From Patescibacteria group bacterium (GTDB taxonomy: Bacteria > Patescibacteriota > Patescibacteriia > UBA2591 > UBA6264), in assembly GCA_018896315.1 (NCBI GenBank), contig JAHIMV010000146.1:1-15273 (forward strand): DNA of 15,273 bases, written 5' to 3'. The notes under the pieces are model-generated. The model was not told where the DNA came from. It did no database searches and worked only from the letters and a program-made list of their open reading frames with translations. The position numbers were made by a program, and so were the translations under genes. How positions within the stretch are numbered: the stretch's first letter is position 1; every line of letters starts with the position of its first letter. Positions 7,469 to 13,410 of this stretch are shown piece by piece.

Positions 7469-7630
7469 AAAAAGAGTAGTAGGTACCGCCAGAAAAGCCG
7501 GCGGGGCGGTACCTACTCGAAACCTCATCATTATCCACCTATGGGGAGGGGCCAGGTGGAACTAATGAGGAGCTGCGGGAAAAATCTTTCCCTTATATGT
7601 TCCCCCTTAATATAGAATAACCTAATATTA
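7442..7630 (-). ncRNA. Candidate structured non-coding RNA (about 190 nt), family not recognised
   Basis: The 293-bp gap 7395-7687 holds a complete RNA-gene layout on the minus strand: a consensus promoter, about 190 nt of compact structure, and an intrinsic terminator. Four successive hairpins can be drawn. A: GGGAAA/UUUCCC (7592-7577, 4-nt loop). B: CCUCAU/AUGAGG (7570-7523) enclosing UCCACCU/AGGUGGA. C: a perfect 12-bp stem GUAGGUACCGCC/GGCGGUACCUAC (7516-7479). D: the terminator. GGGGA near 7605-7601 could pair with UCCCC in the loop of B (7547-7543) as a pseudoknot. Alternatively GGAAC (7603-7599) could pair with GUUCC (7562-7558). The G+C content is far above its surroundings. No convincing ORF is present. 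It may be a free small RNA or a cis-acting leader of rarA. From memory, 6S RNA lies near rarA in many Bacillota, but this fold is not the 6S rod. Confidence 0.65.
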
Positions 7631-7636
7631 ACAATA

Positions 7637-7664
7637 ATTATAACAAAATATTGCTATTTGTCAA
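7637..7664 (-). promoter_or_regulatory. Consensus sigma-70-type promoter of the candidate RNA
   Basis: On the minus strand a perfect -35 TTGACA (7659-7664) and a perfect -10 TATAAT (7637-7642) are separated by 16 bp. This is the best promoter in the window and predicts a start near 7630. It lies 24 bases past the stop of the small membrane-protein gene and faces no reading frame, only the structured RNA. Confidence 0.8.
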
Positions 7665-7687
7665 TACTAATTGAAAATAGAAATACT

Positions 7688-7933
7688 CTATTTAGCAAAT
7701 CTATTGTAAAGCCAAGCTAGGATTGCTCCACAAACAAAGGCGTCAATAAATCCCCAAATTGCCCCAATAATCGCTCCAACAATAGTGACATCATACCAGA
7801 GATAAACTCGGGAAATTAGAGCAACAAAATTTTCTCCAAACCCAAACATTCCAGAAATACCAAGTAAAAAAATACATACTGCCCAGAAAATACCAAAAGC
7901 TAACCCTAAAGCTTTGACACTTAATTTTTGCAT
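7688..7933 (-). CDS. Small two-TM membrane protein (DUF5676 / 'holin'-named family-like)
   Basis: The 81-residue protein has two hydrophobic helices, about 8-31 (LGLAFGIFWAVCIFLLGISG) and 48-76 (TIVGAIIGAIWGFIDAFVCG onward). The spacing and the GAIWGFIDAFVCG...LAWLYN tail resemble small membrane proteins that databases label DUF5676 or 'bacteriophage holin'. That label is not proof of a phage origin, and no phage gene is nearby. It ends in TAG. It follows the PspC-domain gene by 19 bp and is the last gene of that unit. Its role is unknown; an envelope-stress partner of PspC is a guess from position. Confidence 0.75.
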   Translation of the reverse strand: MQKLSVKALGLAFGIFWAVCIFLLGISGMFGFGENFVALISRVYLWYDVTIVGAIIGAIWGFIDAFVCGAILAWLYNRFAK

Positions 7934-7952
7934 AGACTGTTATATTAATAAA

Positions 7953-8264
7953 TTATTTGTCTTTTTTGTCTTTTTTAAACTCGTTCACTAATGAACTCGC
8001 TTTTTTCTTAATTCCCTTAACAATTTCCTCAACTTTTTCTTCTCGATTAACAGAAATTTCTCCACCTGGTTTAAGAGGAACTAAAATGAATAAAATAATA
8101 TAGAGGAACACGCCCAGCCATTGGAAAAAAACCAAAAGAATAAAAATAAGCCTGATAATGTTTGAGTTAGTGTCAAAATATTCACCTAAACCACCGCAAA
8201 CCCCGGCAATAATTCTATCTGTTCGTGAACGATAGAATTTTTTAGATTTTGTCTTTTGTGCCAT
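7953..8264 (-). CDS. PspC-domain membrane protein
   Basis: The 103-residue protein has one PspC domain at about 9-68: the opening KKFYRSRTDRIIAGVCGGLGEYF, then DTNSNIIRLIFILL and a hydrophobic helix to LFILVPLKP. A basic and acidic cytoplasmic or external tail of about 35 residues (EEKVEEIVKGIKKKASSLV) may form a helix. In Proteobacteria PspC senses membrane stress through PspA and PspF; neither partner is visible here, so the exact role is open. It sits between the VIT-like gene (29 bp upstream) and a two-TM protein (19 bp downstream), which makes a three-gene unit from the promoter at 8784-8811. Confidence 0.92.
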   Translation of the reverse strand: MAQKTKSKKFYRSRTDRIIAGVCGGLGEYFDTNSNIIRLIFILLVFFQWLGVFLYIILFILVPLKPGGEISVNREEKVEEIVKGIKKKASSLVNEFKKDKKDK

Positions 8265-8293
8265 AATTTTAATTTATTTTAAAAATAAAAGTA

Positions 8294-8776
8294 TTAAATA
8301 AAAGTTGAAACTAAGTCACCAACATAATGAGTAATAATAATTACTAAGATAGCAATGAAAATATGCTCCAAGACAATTGGCAGGGCTTTTTTCTTTTGTT
8401 GTTTAGCAAGATAAAAACTAAAAAATCCAATTAATAATAAGCCCCAAATAACACTGATGATAATAGCTAAAGATAGTTTAAACAATAAAACAGGAAAAAG
8501 AAAGGTTAAGGCAATAACAAATTTAGAAAAAAAAGTAGAAAGAGTTGATTCCCAAATTTCTTTTCCACTCCGTTGTTTATTTGATTCTTCTGAAACATGA
8601 ATACCCAGAGCATCAGAAAAGGCATCAGCCACAGCAATAACTAAAATACCACCAACAACAACCATTTTTAAATGAGTTCCTGAATTTAAACCAACGATTA
8701 ACCCCAAGGTGGTAATAATCCCTGACACTAAGCCAAAGCTGATACCTGTTCTAACTGATTGTTTAATACTGGTCAT
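8294..8776 (-). CDS. VIT/CCC1-like membrane protein
   Basis: The 160-residue protein has about five hydrophobic segments. Its N-terminal half (residues 9-66) contains RTGISFGLVSGIITTLGLIV and DAFSDALGIHVSEESN, which match the first helices and acidic/His region of VIT1/CCC1-type iron or manganese transporters. A full VIT1 protein is about 220-250 residues; this short form lacks the long cytoplasmic metal-binding helical bundle and is like the abbreviated versions seen in archaea and Patescibacteria. Metal transport is therefore possible but not shown. The start at ATG 8776 is supported by a promoter whose -10 ends only 7 bases before the ATG, so the mRNA is nearly leaderless. Confidence 0.8.
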   Translation of the reverse strand: MTSIKQSVRTGISFGLVSGIITTLGLIVGLNSGTHLKMVVVGGILVIAVADAFSDALGIHVSEESNKQRSGKEIWESTLSTFFSKFVIALTFLFPVLLFKLSLAIIISVIWGLLLIGFFSFYLAKQQKKKALPIVLEHIFIAILVIIITHYVGDLVSTFI

Positions 8777-8783
8777 ATATATT

Positions 8784-8811
8784 AGTATAGCAGATTTTTT
8801 AATTTTAACAA
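8784..8811 (-). promoter_or_regulatory. Near-leaderless promoter of the VIT/PspC unit
   Basis: On the minus strand TTGTTA (8806-8811) and TATACT (8784-8789) are 16 bp apart. The -10 ends 7 bases before the ATG at 8776, so transcription should begin at or within a base or two of the start codon. It directly follows the terminator of the upstream unit. Confidence 0.6.
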
Positions 8812-8844
8812 AAGAAAAACGCTGGATAAACCAGCGCTTTTCTT
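8812..8844 (-). terminator. Strong intrinsic terminator after the sigma-factor unit
   Basis: On the minus strand the stem AAGAAAA-CGCTGG pairs with CCAGCG-TTTTCTT around a 5-nt loop (one mismatch), and a T-rich tail follows. It could work in both directions. It lies 18 bases past the stop of the 8862-9296 gene and just before the next promoter, so it divides the two units. Confidence 0.8.
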
Positions 8845-8861
8845 AATTAAACTTTTGCTCG

Positions 8862-9296
8862 TTATTCTGTTGTATTAGAATTAAATCTATGATTACGGAA
8901 TTCCCCTTTTCTTATACCCATAGGGCCAAATCCTAATTCTTGTTTAAGTTCTTTTGCTTTTTCATATTCTCCTTGCTGCATTAAATTATGAATTTCAGTC
9001 ATTTGAGAAAAATTTTCTTCATTAATTTTTTCTTTCATTTCCCCTACTCTTTTTTCCATTTCATTTACTTTTTCTTGCATAAGACTTTTCCAAGCCTCAT
9101 AGTCATTGTTTTCAAAAATTTCATTCATAGCTCCAGCTCCACGTTTTTCAGTCATTTCCTGAAATTTTTCAGGAGAAAATTCTCCTCTTTTGGAGCCAAA
9201 TCCACCCTGAAAAGCATATACAGAACTAAGACCAGCTGTTAAGACAAGGGTTAGAGCGAGAACAGCTAAACCCACTATTCTTTTGTTAGATGTCAT
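8862..9296 (-). CDS. Small secreted helical protein of unknown function
   Basis: The 144-residue protein begins with a signal peptide: MTSNKR, a hydrophobic core VGLAVLALTLVLTAGLSSV, and a likely cleavage after YAF near residue 29. The mature part is charged and helical, rich in Glu, Lys and Met, with the segments NEIFENNDYEAWKSLMQEK and LMQQGEYEKAKELKQELGFG. These resemble Spy/CpxP-like or other small periplasmic helical proteins only in general style. It is the third gene after the ECF sigma factor, 37 bp after the membrane protein, and is followed by a terminator. A perfect palindrome (9321-9338) lies in front of it. The position suggests a target or modulator of the sigma-factor system. 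Confidence 0.78.
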   Translation of the reverse strand: MTSNKRIVGLAVLALTLVLTAGLSSVYAFQGGFGSKRGEFSPEKFQEMTEKRGAGAMNEIFENNDYEAWKSLMQEKVNEMEKRVGEMKEKINEENFSQMTEIHNLMQQGEYEKAKELKQELGFGPMGIRKGEFRNHRFNSNTTE

Positions 9297-9309
9297 AATT
9301 AATATAATG

Positions 9310-9344
9310 TTAATGAATTAAATAGAGTACACTCTATTCATTAA
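9310..9344 (-). promoter_or_regulatory. Perfect palindrome upstream of the secreted-protein gene
   Basis: AATAGAGT (9321-9328), AC, ACTCTATT (9331-9338) is an 18-bp perfect inverted repeat. TTAATG (9310-9315) and CATTAA (9339-9344) extend it after a 5-nt bulge. It overlaps the end and TAG stop of the upstream gene and lies 25-42 bases before the ATG at 9296. It could be an operator for a dimeric regulator, or an RNA hairpin that separates expression of the two genes. Confidence 0.45.
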
Positions 9345-10122
9345 TACGCATCTGTAAAAATTTTCTTTCATCAGGAAACATAGATGGTTTTATTAACCCA
9401 TTTGGTTTAAAATTTTCTTTAGGCCATTTTTTATAAGAGCCAATCATACACTCTTCTGCATGAAAAGTTTCATCGTCTAATAAGTCACCAACCATTCTAA
9501 CTACTTGACCCTGTTCTGGTTTTATCTCATTAACAACAGACTCTTTTAATTCAATTTGCCAAACCTTATCATTAAAATCTTTTATTTGAAAATGTTGGTC
9601 ATCTTCTACAGAAATAATTTGACCAGCTAATAAGCCTTTTTCTGGATGACACCACATTCCCATTCTTCTGTTAATTAACTGATTATATTGAGGAAAACGT
9701 TGAGATAGAATGTCATCAGTTAATCGTCCGGCTCTAAAATTATGTAAAAATAAACCCAATAAAAAGCTGATTACAAAACAAACAATCAATAAAGTAATTA
9801 TTTGATATTTATACCCCTTTTTAGTGTGTTGCAGATTATATAAAGCCAGAAAGATAAAAAGAATAAAACAAAGAATCCAAAAATAAGGAAATGTAATTAA
9901 AACAAATTTAAAAAGATTGCCGCTCATTTGACGATGGAATGCCCAGTCATTGTTTTTTAATAAATAAATCATCACAGAAAAAGCTAAACTTCCAATAATT
10001 AAAGTAACAATACTAAAGAACCAAATAAAATTATTTTTTAATATAAATTTCCATTTTGCTTTAGGTTCTAAATTTTTACTTTTAATTTTTTCTAAGATTT
10101 TTTGACCAATATTTTTGTTCAT
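9334..10122 (-). CDS. Three-TM membrane protein with C-terminal beta domain, candidate anti-sigma or sensor
   Basis: The 262-residue protein has a basic cytoplasmic N-terminus (about 1-30) and three hydrophobic helices (about 32-55, 71-97, 105-128). A C-terminal domain of about 130 residues would lie outside if the N-terminus is inside. Residues 165-228 (AGQIISVEDDQHFQIKDF to DETFHAEECMIG) have the alternating pattern of a small beta barrel. It resembles the DUF5666-like domain of the protein at 10842-11312. The gene starts 9 bp after the ECF sigma factor, the classic place for an anti-sigma factor. No ZAS or zinc-binding anti-sigma motif (HxxxCxxC) is visible, so the anti-sigma role is inferred from context only. 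Confidence 0.75.
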   Translation of the reverse strand: MNKNIGQKILEKIKSKNLEPKAKWKFILKNNFIWFFSIVTLIIGSLAFSVMIYLLKNNDWAFHRQMSGNLFKFVLITFPYFWILCFILFIFLALYNLQHTKKGYKYQIITLLIVCFVISFLLGLFLHNFRAGRLTDDILSQRFPQYNQLINRRMGMWCHPEKGLLAGQIISVEDDQHFQIKDFNDKVWQIELKESVVNEIKPEQGQVVRMVGDLLDDETFHAEECMIGSYKKWPKENFKPNGLIKPSMFPDERKFLQMRINE

Positions 10123-10131
10123 CTTATTATT

Positions 10132-10719
10132 TTATTTTAAATTAATATTTTGTTTCTTTGTTTCTTGTTTAAATTTTTGTTTGGCTCTATTTATTAATGT
10201 CGCCACTGTTCCCATTGGCTTTTTAATAATATCTGATATTTCTTTATAATCTTTATCTTCTAAAAATTTTAAAACCAAAACTTCTCTGTACTTTACATCT
10301 AAACTATTTAAAATATTGTAAATATTCTTTTTTAAATATTCTAAATCAACTCCTTTATTAATATCTAAATCAGAAGCTATTTGATTTAAAATATCAACAT
10401 CTACATCTAACACAGCATCCTTGGGTCGAGATTGTTTTTTCCGATAATGGCTAATGACTTGATTATGAGTAATACGATAAACCCAAGAAGAAAATTTTAA
10501 ACTTTGGTCAAAATCATTTAAATTAGTATAGATTTTAATAAAAACCTCTTGTAAATTATCTTCAGCTTCTTCTTTGGTAAAATTAGAAATTCTTAAGATA
10601 TATCTTAATAGCTTATCTTCATATCTTTTTATCAAACACAAAAAGAAGTTTCTGTCTTCCAGGGTCAGAATAGCAATCTCTTCATCGGTTTTATACTGAC
10701 AATGCTCTATCTTAAACAT
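10132..10719 (-). CDS. ECF-type RNA polymerase sigma factor
   Basis: The 195-residue protein has the two ECF domains. Sigma2 spans about 25-95, with the core-binding and -10 recognition motif AEDNLQEVFIKIYTNL near 52-67 and FSSWVYRITHNQVISHYRK near 77-94. Sigma4 spans about 130-186, with NSLDVKYREVLVLKFLEDKDY and the helix-turn-helix YKEISDIIKKPMGTVATLIN followed by RAKQKFK. It should direct polymerase to a set of stress or envelope genes. A membrane protein that may control it follows after 9 bp. The promoter -10 sits only 6 bases before its ATG, so its mRNA is nearly leaderless. No GGAAC-type ECF -35 is visible in front of it, so autoregulation is not supported. Confidence 0.95.
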   Translation of the reverse strand: MFKIEHCQYKTDEEIAILTLEDRNFFLCLIKRYEDKLLRYILRISNFTKEEAEDNLQEVFIKIYTNLNDFDQSLKFSSWVYRITHNQVISHYRKKQSRPKDAVLDVDVDILNQIASDLDINKGVDLEYLKKNIYNILNSLDVKYREVLVLKFLEDKDYKEISDIIKKPMGTVATLINRAKQKFKQETKKQNINLK

Positions 10720-10725
10720 GTCTTT

Positions 10726-10754
10726 ATTATATCTCTATATCAAATAATAAGCAA
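10726..10754 (-). promoter_or_regulatory. Near-leaderless promoter of the sigma-factor unit
   Basis: On the minus strand TTGCTT (10749-10754) and a perfect TATAAT (10726-10731) are 17 bp apart. The -10 ends 6 bases before the ATG at 10719, so the transcript would start at the start codon. Confidence 0.5.
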
Positions 10755-10764
10755 AAATCTTTTA

Positions 10765-10793
10765 TTCATATCTTAAAGAGGATTAATGGTCAA
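10765..10793 (-). promoter_or_regulatory. Possible second, upstream promoter of the sigma-factor unit
   Basis: On the minus strand TTGACC (10788-10793) and TATGAA (10765-10770) are 17 bp apart. It has the better -35 and the poorer -10 of the two candidates, and would give a leader of about 40 nt. The gap 10720-10841 shows nothing else. Confidence 0.3.
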
Positions 10794-10841
10794 ATATTTA
10801 TCTCATTAAAAAATAAACGGACAACAGTTGAATTATTACAA

Positions 10842-11312
10842 TTACGGATTATTAATATCCGATTGCAATTGAATTGTTTTTGCAGTATAGCTACCACCCG
10901 AATTTTCGCTTCCACCTACAAAAATTTGTTCTCCTTCGCTAAGATCGGTTAGATTGCCTTTAACAGATTTAGTTACTTGCGTGCTGTTGCTCACGAAAAC
11001 TATTTTTGTCGAACCATCACTAAGTTTGATCGTTAAGCTATCTTCACTTTGAGAGATAATTTCTCCAGAAAGAGATTGACCGCCTACTCCAGAACCAAAT
11101 TGGCCACGAACCGCGCGTTCTCCAAGAGCGCCGCTATCGCCAAGTTCTTGAAACTTTTGTTGTCTTTCTTCGGGAGAAAAATTTTGAAGAACACTGTCCG
11201 AGAATGCTTTTGCTGGACAATAGCTCTCTGCGTATTTCATTCCTCCGTAGAAAGCTCCTCCCCCGACAGCTACTGCGACCGCCACAATAATTAATAATAT
11301 TTGTTTTGACAT
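10842..11312 (-). CDS. Membrane-anchored DUF5666-like protein
   Basis: The 156-residue protein has an N-terminal membrane anchor (about 4-27, ILLIIVAVAVAVGGGAFYGG), then a flexible region with many Gly, Gln and Arg. A compact beta domain at about 80-152 follows: LSGEIISQSEDSLTIKLSDG, TKIVFVSNSTQVTKSVKG, LSEGEQIFVGGSEN and YTAKTIQLQ. This matches the DUF5666 or OB-like domain often found as a single-copy anchor protein in Patescibacteria, frequently beside MacAB-like exporters. It follows the exporter operon, separated by a 149-bp gap that holds a paired-hairpin element. Its G+C content and codon use are closer to the exporter genes than to the sigma-factor unit. The function is unknown; it may be an accessory to the exporter. 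Confidence 0.75.
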   Translation of the reverse strand: MSKQILLIIVAVAVAVGGGAFYGGMKYAESYCPAKAFSDSVLQNFSPEERQQKFQELGDSGALGERAVRGQFGSGVGGQSLSGEIISQSEDSLTIKLSDGSTKIVFVSNSTQVTKSVKGNLTDLSEGEQIFVGGSENSGGSYTAKTIQLQSDINNP

Positions 11313-11354
11313 AATTGTATAGTTAATTTTTAATTTTTAAACTTGACCTTTTCA

Positions 11355-11459
11355 TTTTGATTTTTGCCTGCCCCGTAGCATCCCGAAGGGATTGCTTCGG
11401 GGATTTTTGACCCCATACCAGAACCTCCGGTTCGGTACGGGGCAAGTTTTTGATTTTTG
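11355..11459. repeat. Paired-hairpin palindromic element flanked by 12-bp direct repeats
   Basis: Two 32-nt hairpins stand side by side. The first (11371-11402) has arms CCCCG-AGC-ATCCC / GGGAT-GCT-CGGGG with a 3-nt loop. The second (11411-11442) has arms CCCC-TACC-GAACC / GGTTC-GGTA-GGGG. In addition GCCCCGTA (11370-11377) and TACGGGGC (11436-11443) are inverted copies that close the whole element. Direct repeats TTTTGATTTTTG (11355-11366 and 11448-11459) flank it exactly. The layout is like a small non-autonomous insertion (MITE or REP-type) with target duplication. It sits between the end of the permease gene and the next gene. No T tract follows on the minus strand, so a terminator role is weak. 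Confidence 0.6.
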
Positions 11460-11461
11460 AA

Positions 11462-12682
11462 TTATTCGTATCTCAATGAATCAATGGGGTTGAGTTTAGC
11501 TGCTTTCTGGGCGGGCCAGTAGCCAAAGACAATTCCAATGCTGGCAGATACGCTAAAAGCTAAAATAATTGAAAATGAAGAAATTTTAGTGGCCATACCA
11601 GTAAAAAAAGTTATTCCGTAGGCAAGTCCACTTCCCAGAATTATTCCAAGAACTCCACCGAGAAAAGTAAGCATTACTGCCTCAAGTAAAAACTGCAGAC
11701 TAATATCTAACCTTTTAGCTCCAATAGCTTTACGGAGACCGATTTCTCGAGTTCTCTCGGTTACAGTGGTCATCATCATATTCATAATTCCGATGCCACC
11801 GACAATGAGAGAAATTCCAGCAATTGCTGCCAGTAAAATAGTCATCGTGTTGGTCATTGAGGTGCTTGCTTCAAGAATATCTTCCTGACTTATGACGCTA
11901 AAATCAGCGAGCAAGGGATCTGCAATATTATGCAATGTCAAAAGTAAATTAGTAATGCCGGTTTTGACCTGAGCCATTATTTGAGAACTTTCGGCTTGAA
12001 CGCTAATCGTTGAAACATAATCAGCCCCGACTAAAAATTTCTGAGCCGTTGTTATGGGAATGAAAATCATAACATCTTGACTGCCAAAACCGGTGCCGCC
12101 CTTAGATTGGGTTACGCCAATAACTTTAAAATTTATGCCATTAATTCTTATTGTTTGCCCGACCGGATTTACTCCCTCGCCAAAAAGATCATCTCGGGTT
12201 GTCGGTCCTAAAACCGCAACTTTTGAAAGTGAATGGATATTTTGCTCGGAAATAAATGAACCCTGAGCCATTTCAATATTTTTCACCAACAAATAAGAAG
12301 AAACCGTTCCTACTATTTGAGTATTAGTGTTGTTGATTTTAAATACCACTTGATAACGTTGAGAAAGCTCTGGCGCTACGGCTTGGATTCCGGAAACATT
12401 TTCTGCTATAGCTTCAGCATCTTCAATGGTCAAAGTTTGAGCTGTGCCTCTGGCAGCTCTGACTTGGGAAAAACTTGCTTGGGATCCCGGCGAAATTGTA
12501 ATTAAATTTGAACCCATCGCTTGAATATTTGATTCTATAGAGCCTGCCGCACCCTGGCCAATGGAAATCATTGCAATAACTGAACCAATTCCAATAACGA
12601 TACCTAAAATGGTCAAGCCTGACCTGACTTTATTGGCAGAAATAGCAGAACATGTTTCTTTAAACAAATCAGTAAAAAGCAT
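11462..12682 (-). CDS. ABC transporter permease, MacB/FtsX type
   Basis: The 406-residue protein has the MacB layout. An N-terminal helix (about 18-42, KVRSGLTILGIVIGIGSVIA) leads into a large extracytoplasmic domain (about 45-270, MacB_PCD type). Three C-terminal helices of the FtsX domain follow (about 278-303, 328-354, 365-390). The motif TERTREIGLRKAIGAKRLDI lies between the first two. It ends with the typical AQKAAKLNPIDSLRYE. Unlike E. coli MacB, the ATPase is a separate protein, so this resembles the split B. subtilis YknYZ type. It would work with the ATPase (5 bp upstream) and the adaptor to export a peptide, lipid or toxin by a mechanotransmission mechanism; the substrate is unknown. 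Confidence 0.95.
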   Translation of the reverse strand: MLFTDLFKETCSAISANKVRSGLTILGIVIGIGSVIAMISIGQGAAGSIESNIQAMGSNLITISPGSQASFSQVRAARGTAQTLTIEDAEAIAENVSGIQAVAPELSQRYQVVFKINNTNTQIVGTVSSYLLVKNIEMAQGSFISEQNIHSLSKVAVLGPTTRDDLFGEGVNPVGQTIRINGINFKVIGVTQSKGGTGFGSQDVMIFIPITTAQKFLVGADYVSTISVQAESSQIMAQVKTGITNLLLTLHNIADPLLADFSVISQEDILEASTSMTNTMTILLAAIAGISLIVGGIGIMNMMMTTVTERTREIGLRKAIGAKRLDISLQFLLEAVMLTFLGGVLGIILGSGLAYGITFFTGMATKISSFSIILAFSVSASIGIVFGYWPAQKAAKLNPIDSLRYE

Positions 12683-12687
12683 AAAGT

Positions 12688-13398
12688 TTATTCTTTAATT
12701 TGCTGAACTATTTTGTGCCGGCGATTAATAGTGTCCTCAACAATTTCTCCGTCTTTGATAGAAATTACCCTTTTGGCTTTTTCGGCAATATATCGTTCGT
12801 GAGTAATCAAAATAATTGTTCGACCTTGACTATTAAGGTTCTTAAAAGTTTCAAGCACAATTTCTCCTGTCTTACTGTCAAGATTGCCAGTGGGTTCATC
12901 TGCTAAAATCAAAGAAGGATTATTGACCAGGGCCCGGGCAATAGCTACCCTCTGCATTTCGCCCCCTGAAAGTTGATTGGAAAGATGCACAAAATGTTTT
13001 TCATCTAAACCCGCGTTTAATAAAACTTTCTTAGCAGCTTCTTCCCGCTCGGCCTTAGGGATATTCGCATAAACCAAAGGCAGGACCACATTTCGTAAAA
13101 CTGTTGCCCTGGGCAGAAGATTAAAGGACTGAAAAACAAAACCAAGTTTCTTTTTTCGAATATCAGCCAATTCATCGTCAGAGAATTTAGAAACATCTTT
13201 TCCTTCAAAAAAATATTGGCCGCTGGTCGGAACGTCCAGACATCCCAAAATATGCATTAGAGTTGATTTTCCAGAACCAGAAGGCCCAATAATTACTACG
13301 AATTCACCATCTTTAATAGAAAAAGAAATGCCTTTTAGTACTTTAGTTTCAATATCGCCTGATTTATAAACTTTTGTGATATTTTTTACTTCTATCAT
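12688..13398 (-). CDS. ABC transporter ATP-binding protein, MacB/LolD type
   Basis: The 236-residue protein is a complete nucleotide-binding subunit. It has Walker A GPSGSGKST (about 38-46), the Q-loop segment FVFQSFNLLPRATV, the signature LSGGEMQRVAIARAL (about 143-157), Walker B LILADEPTGNLDS, and the H-loop TIILITHE. The loop after the Q-loop is typical of the LolD/MacB branch. It would power the permease encoded 5 bp downstream. It follows the adaptor gene by 12 bp, so all three genes are one operon. The start at ATG 13398 gives the usual MIEVKNITKVY opening. Confidence 0.97.
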   Translation of the reverse strand: MIEVKNITKVYKSGDIETKVLKGISFSIKDGEFVVIIGPSGSGKSTLMHILGCLDVPTSGQYFFEGKDVSKFSDDELADIRKKKLGFVFQSFNLLPRATVLRNVVLPLVYANIPKAEREEAAKKVLLNAGLDEKHFVHLSNQLSGGEMQRVAIARALVNNPSLILADEPTGNLDSKTGEIVLETFKNLNSQGRTIILITHERYIAEKAKRVISIKDGEIVEDTINRRHKIVQQIKE

Positions 13399-13410
13399 AT
13401 AGCTTTGCGT

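Noticed and set aside
7442..7537. Reading frame starting ATGATGAGG inside the candidate RNA (about 34 codons)
   Set aside because: It runs straight through the 12-bp hairpin and the terminator U tract into the rarA promoter, and the peptide has no protein-like pattern. The RNA structure explains the sequence better.
7442..7630. 6S, SRP, tmRNA, RNase P RNA or a known riboswitch
   Set aside because: No SRP GGAAGCAGCC-type loop, no tRNA-like ends, no RNase P core and no rod with central bubble could be found by eye. 6S remains only as a positional hint.
7688..7933. Prophage holin
   Set aside because: The family label exists, but no endolysin, phage structural or integrase gene is nearby, and the gene is in a PspC unit.
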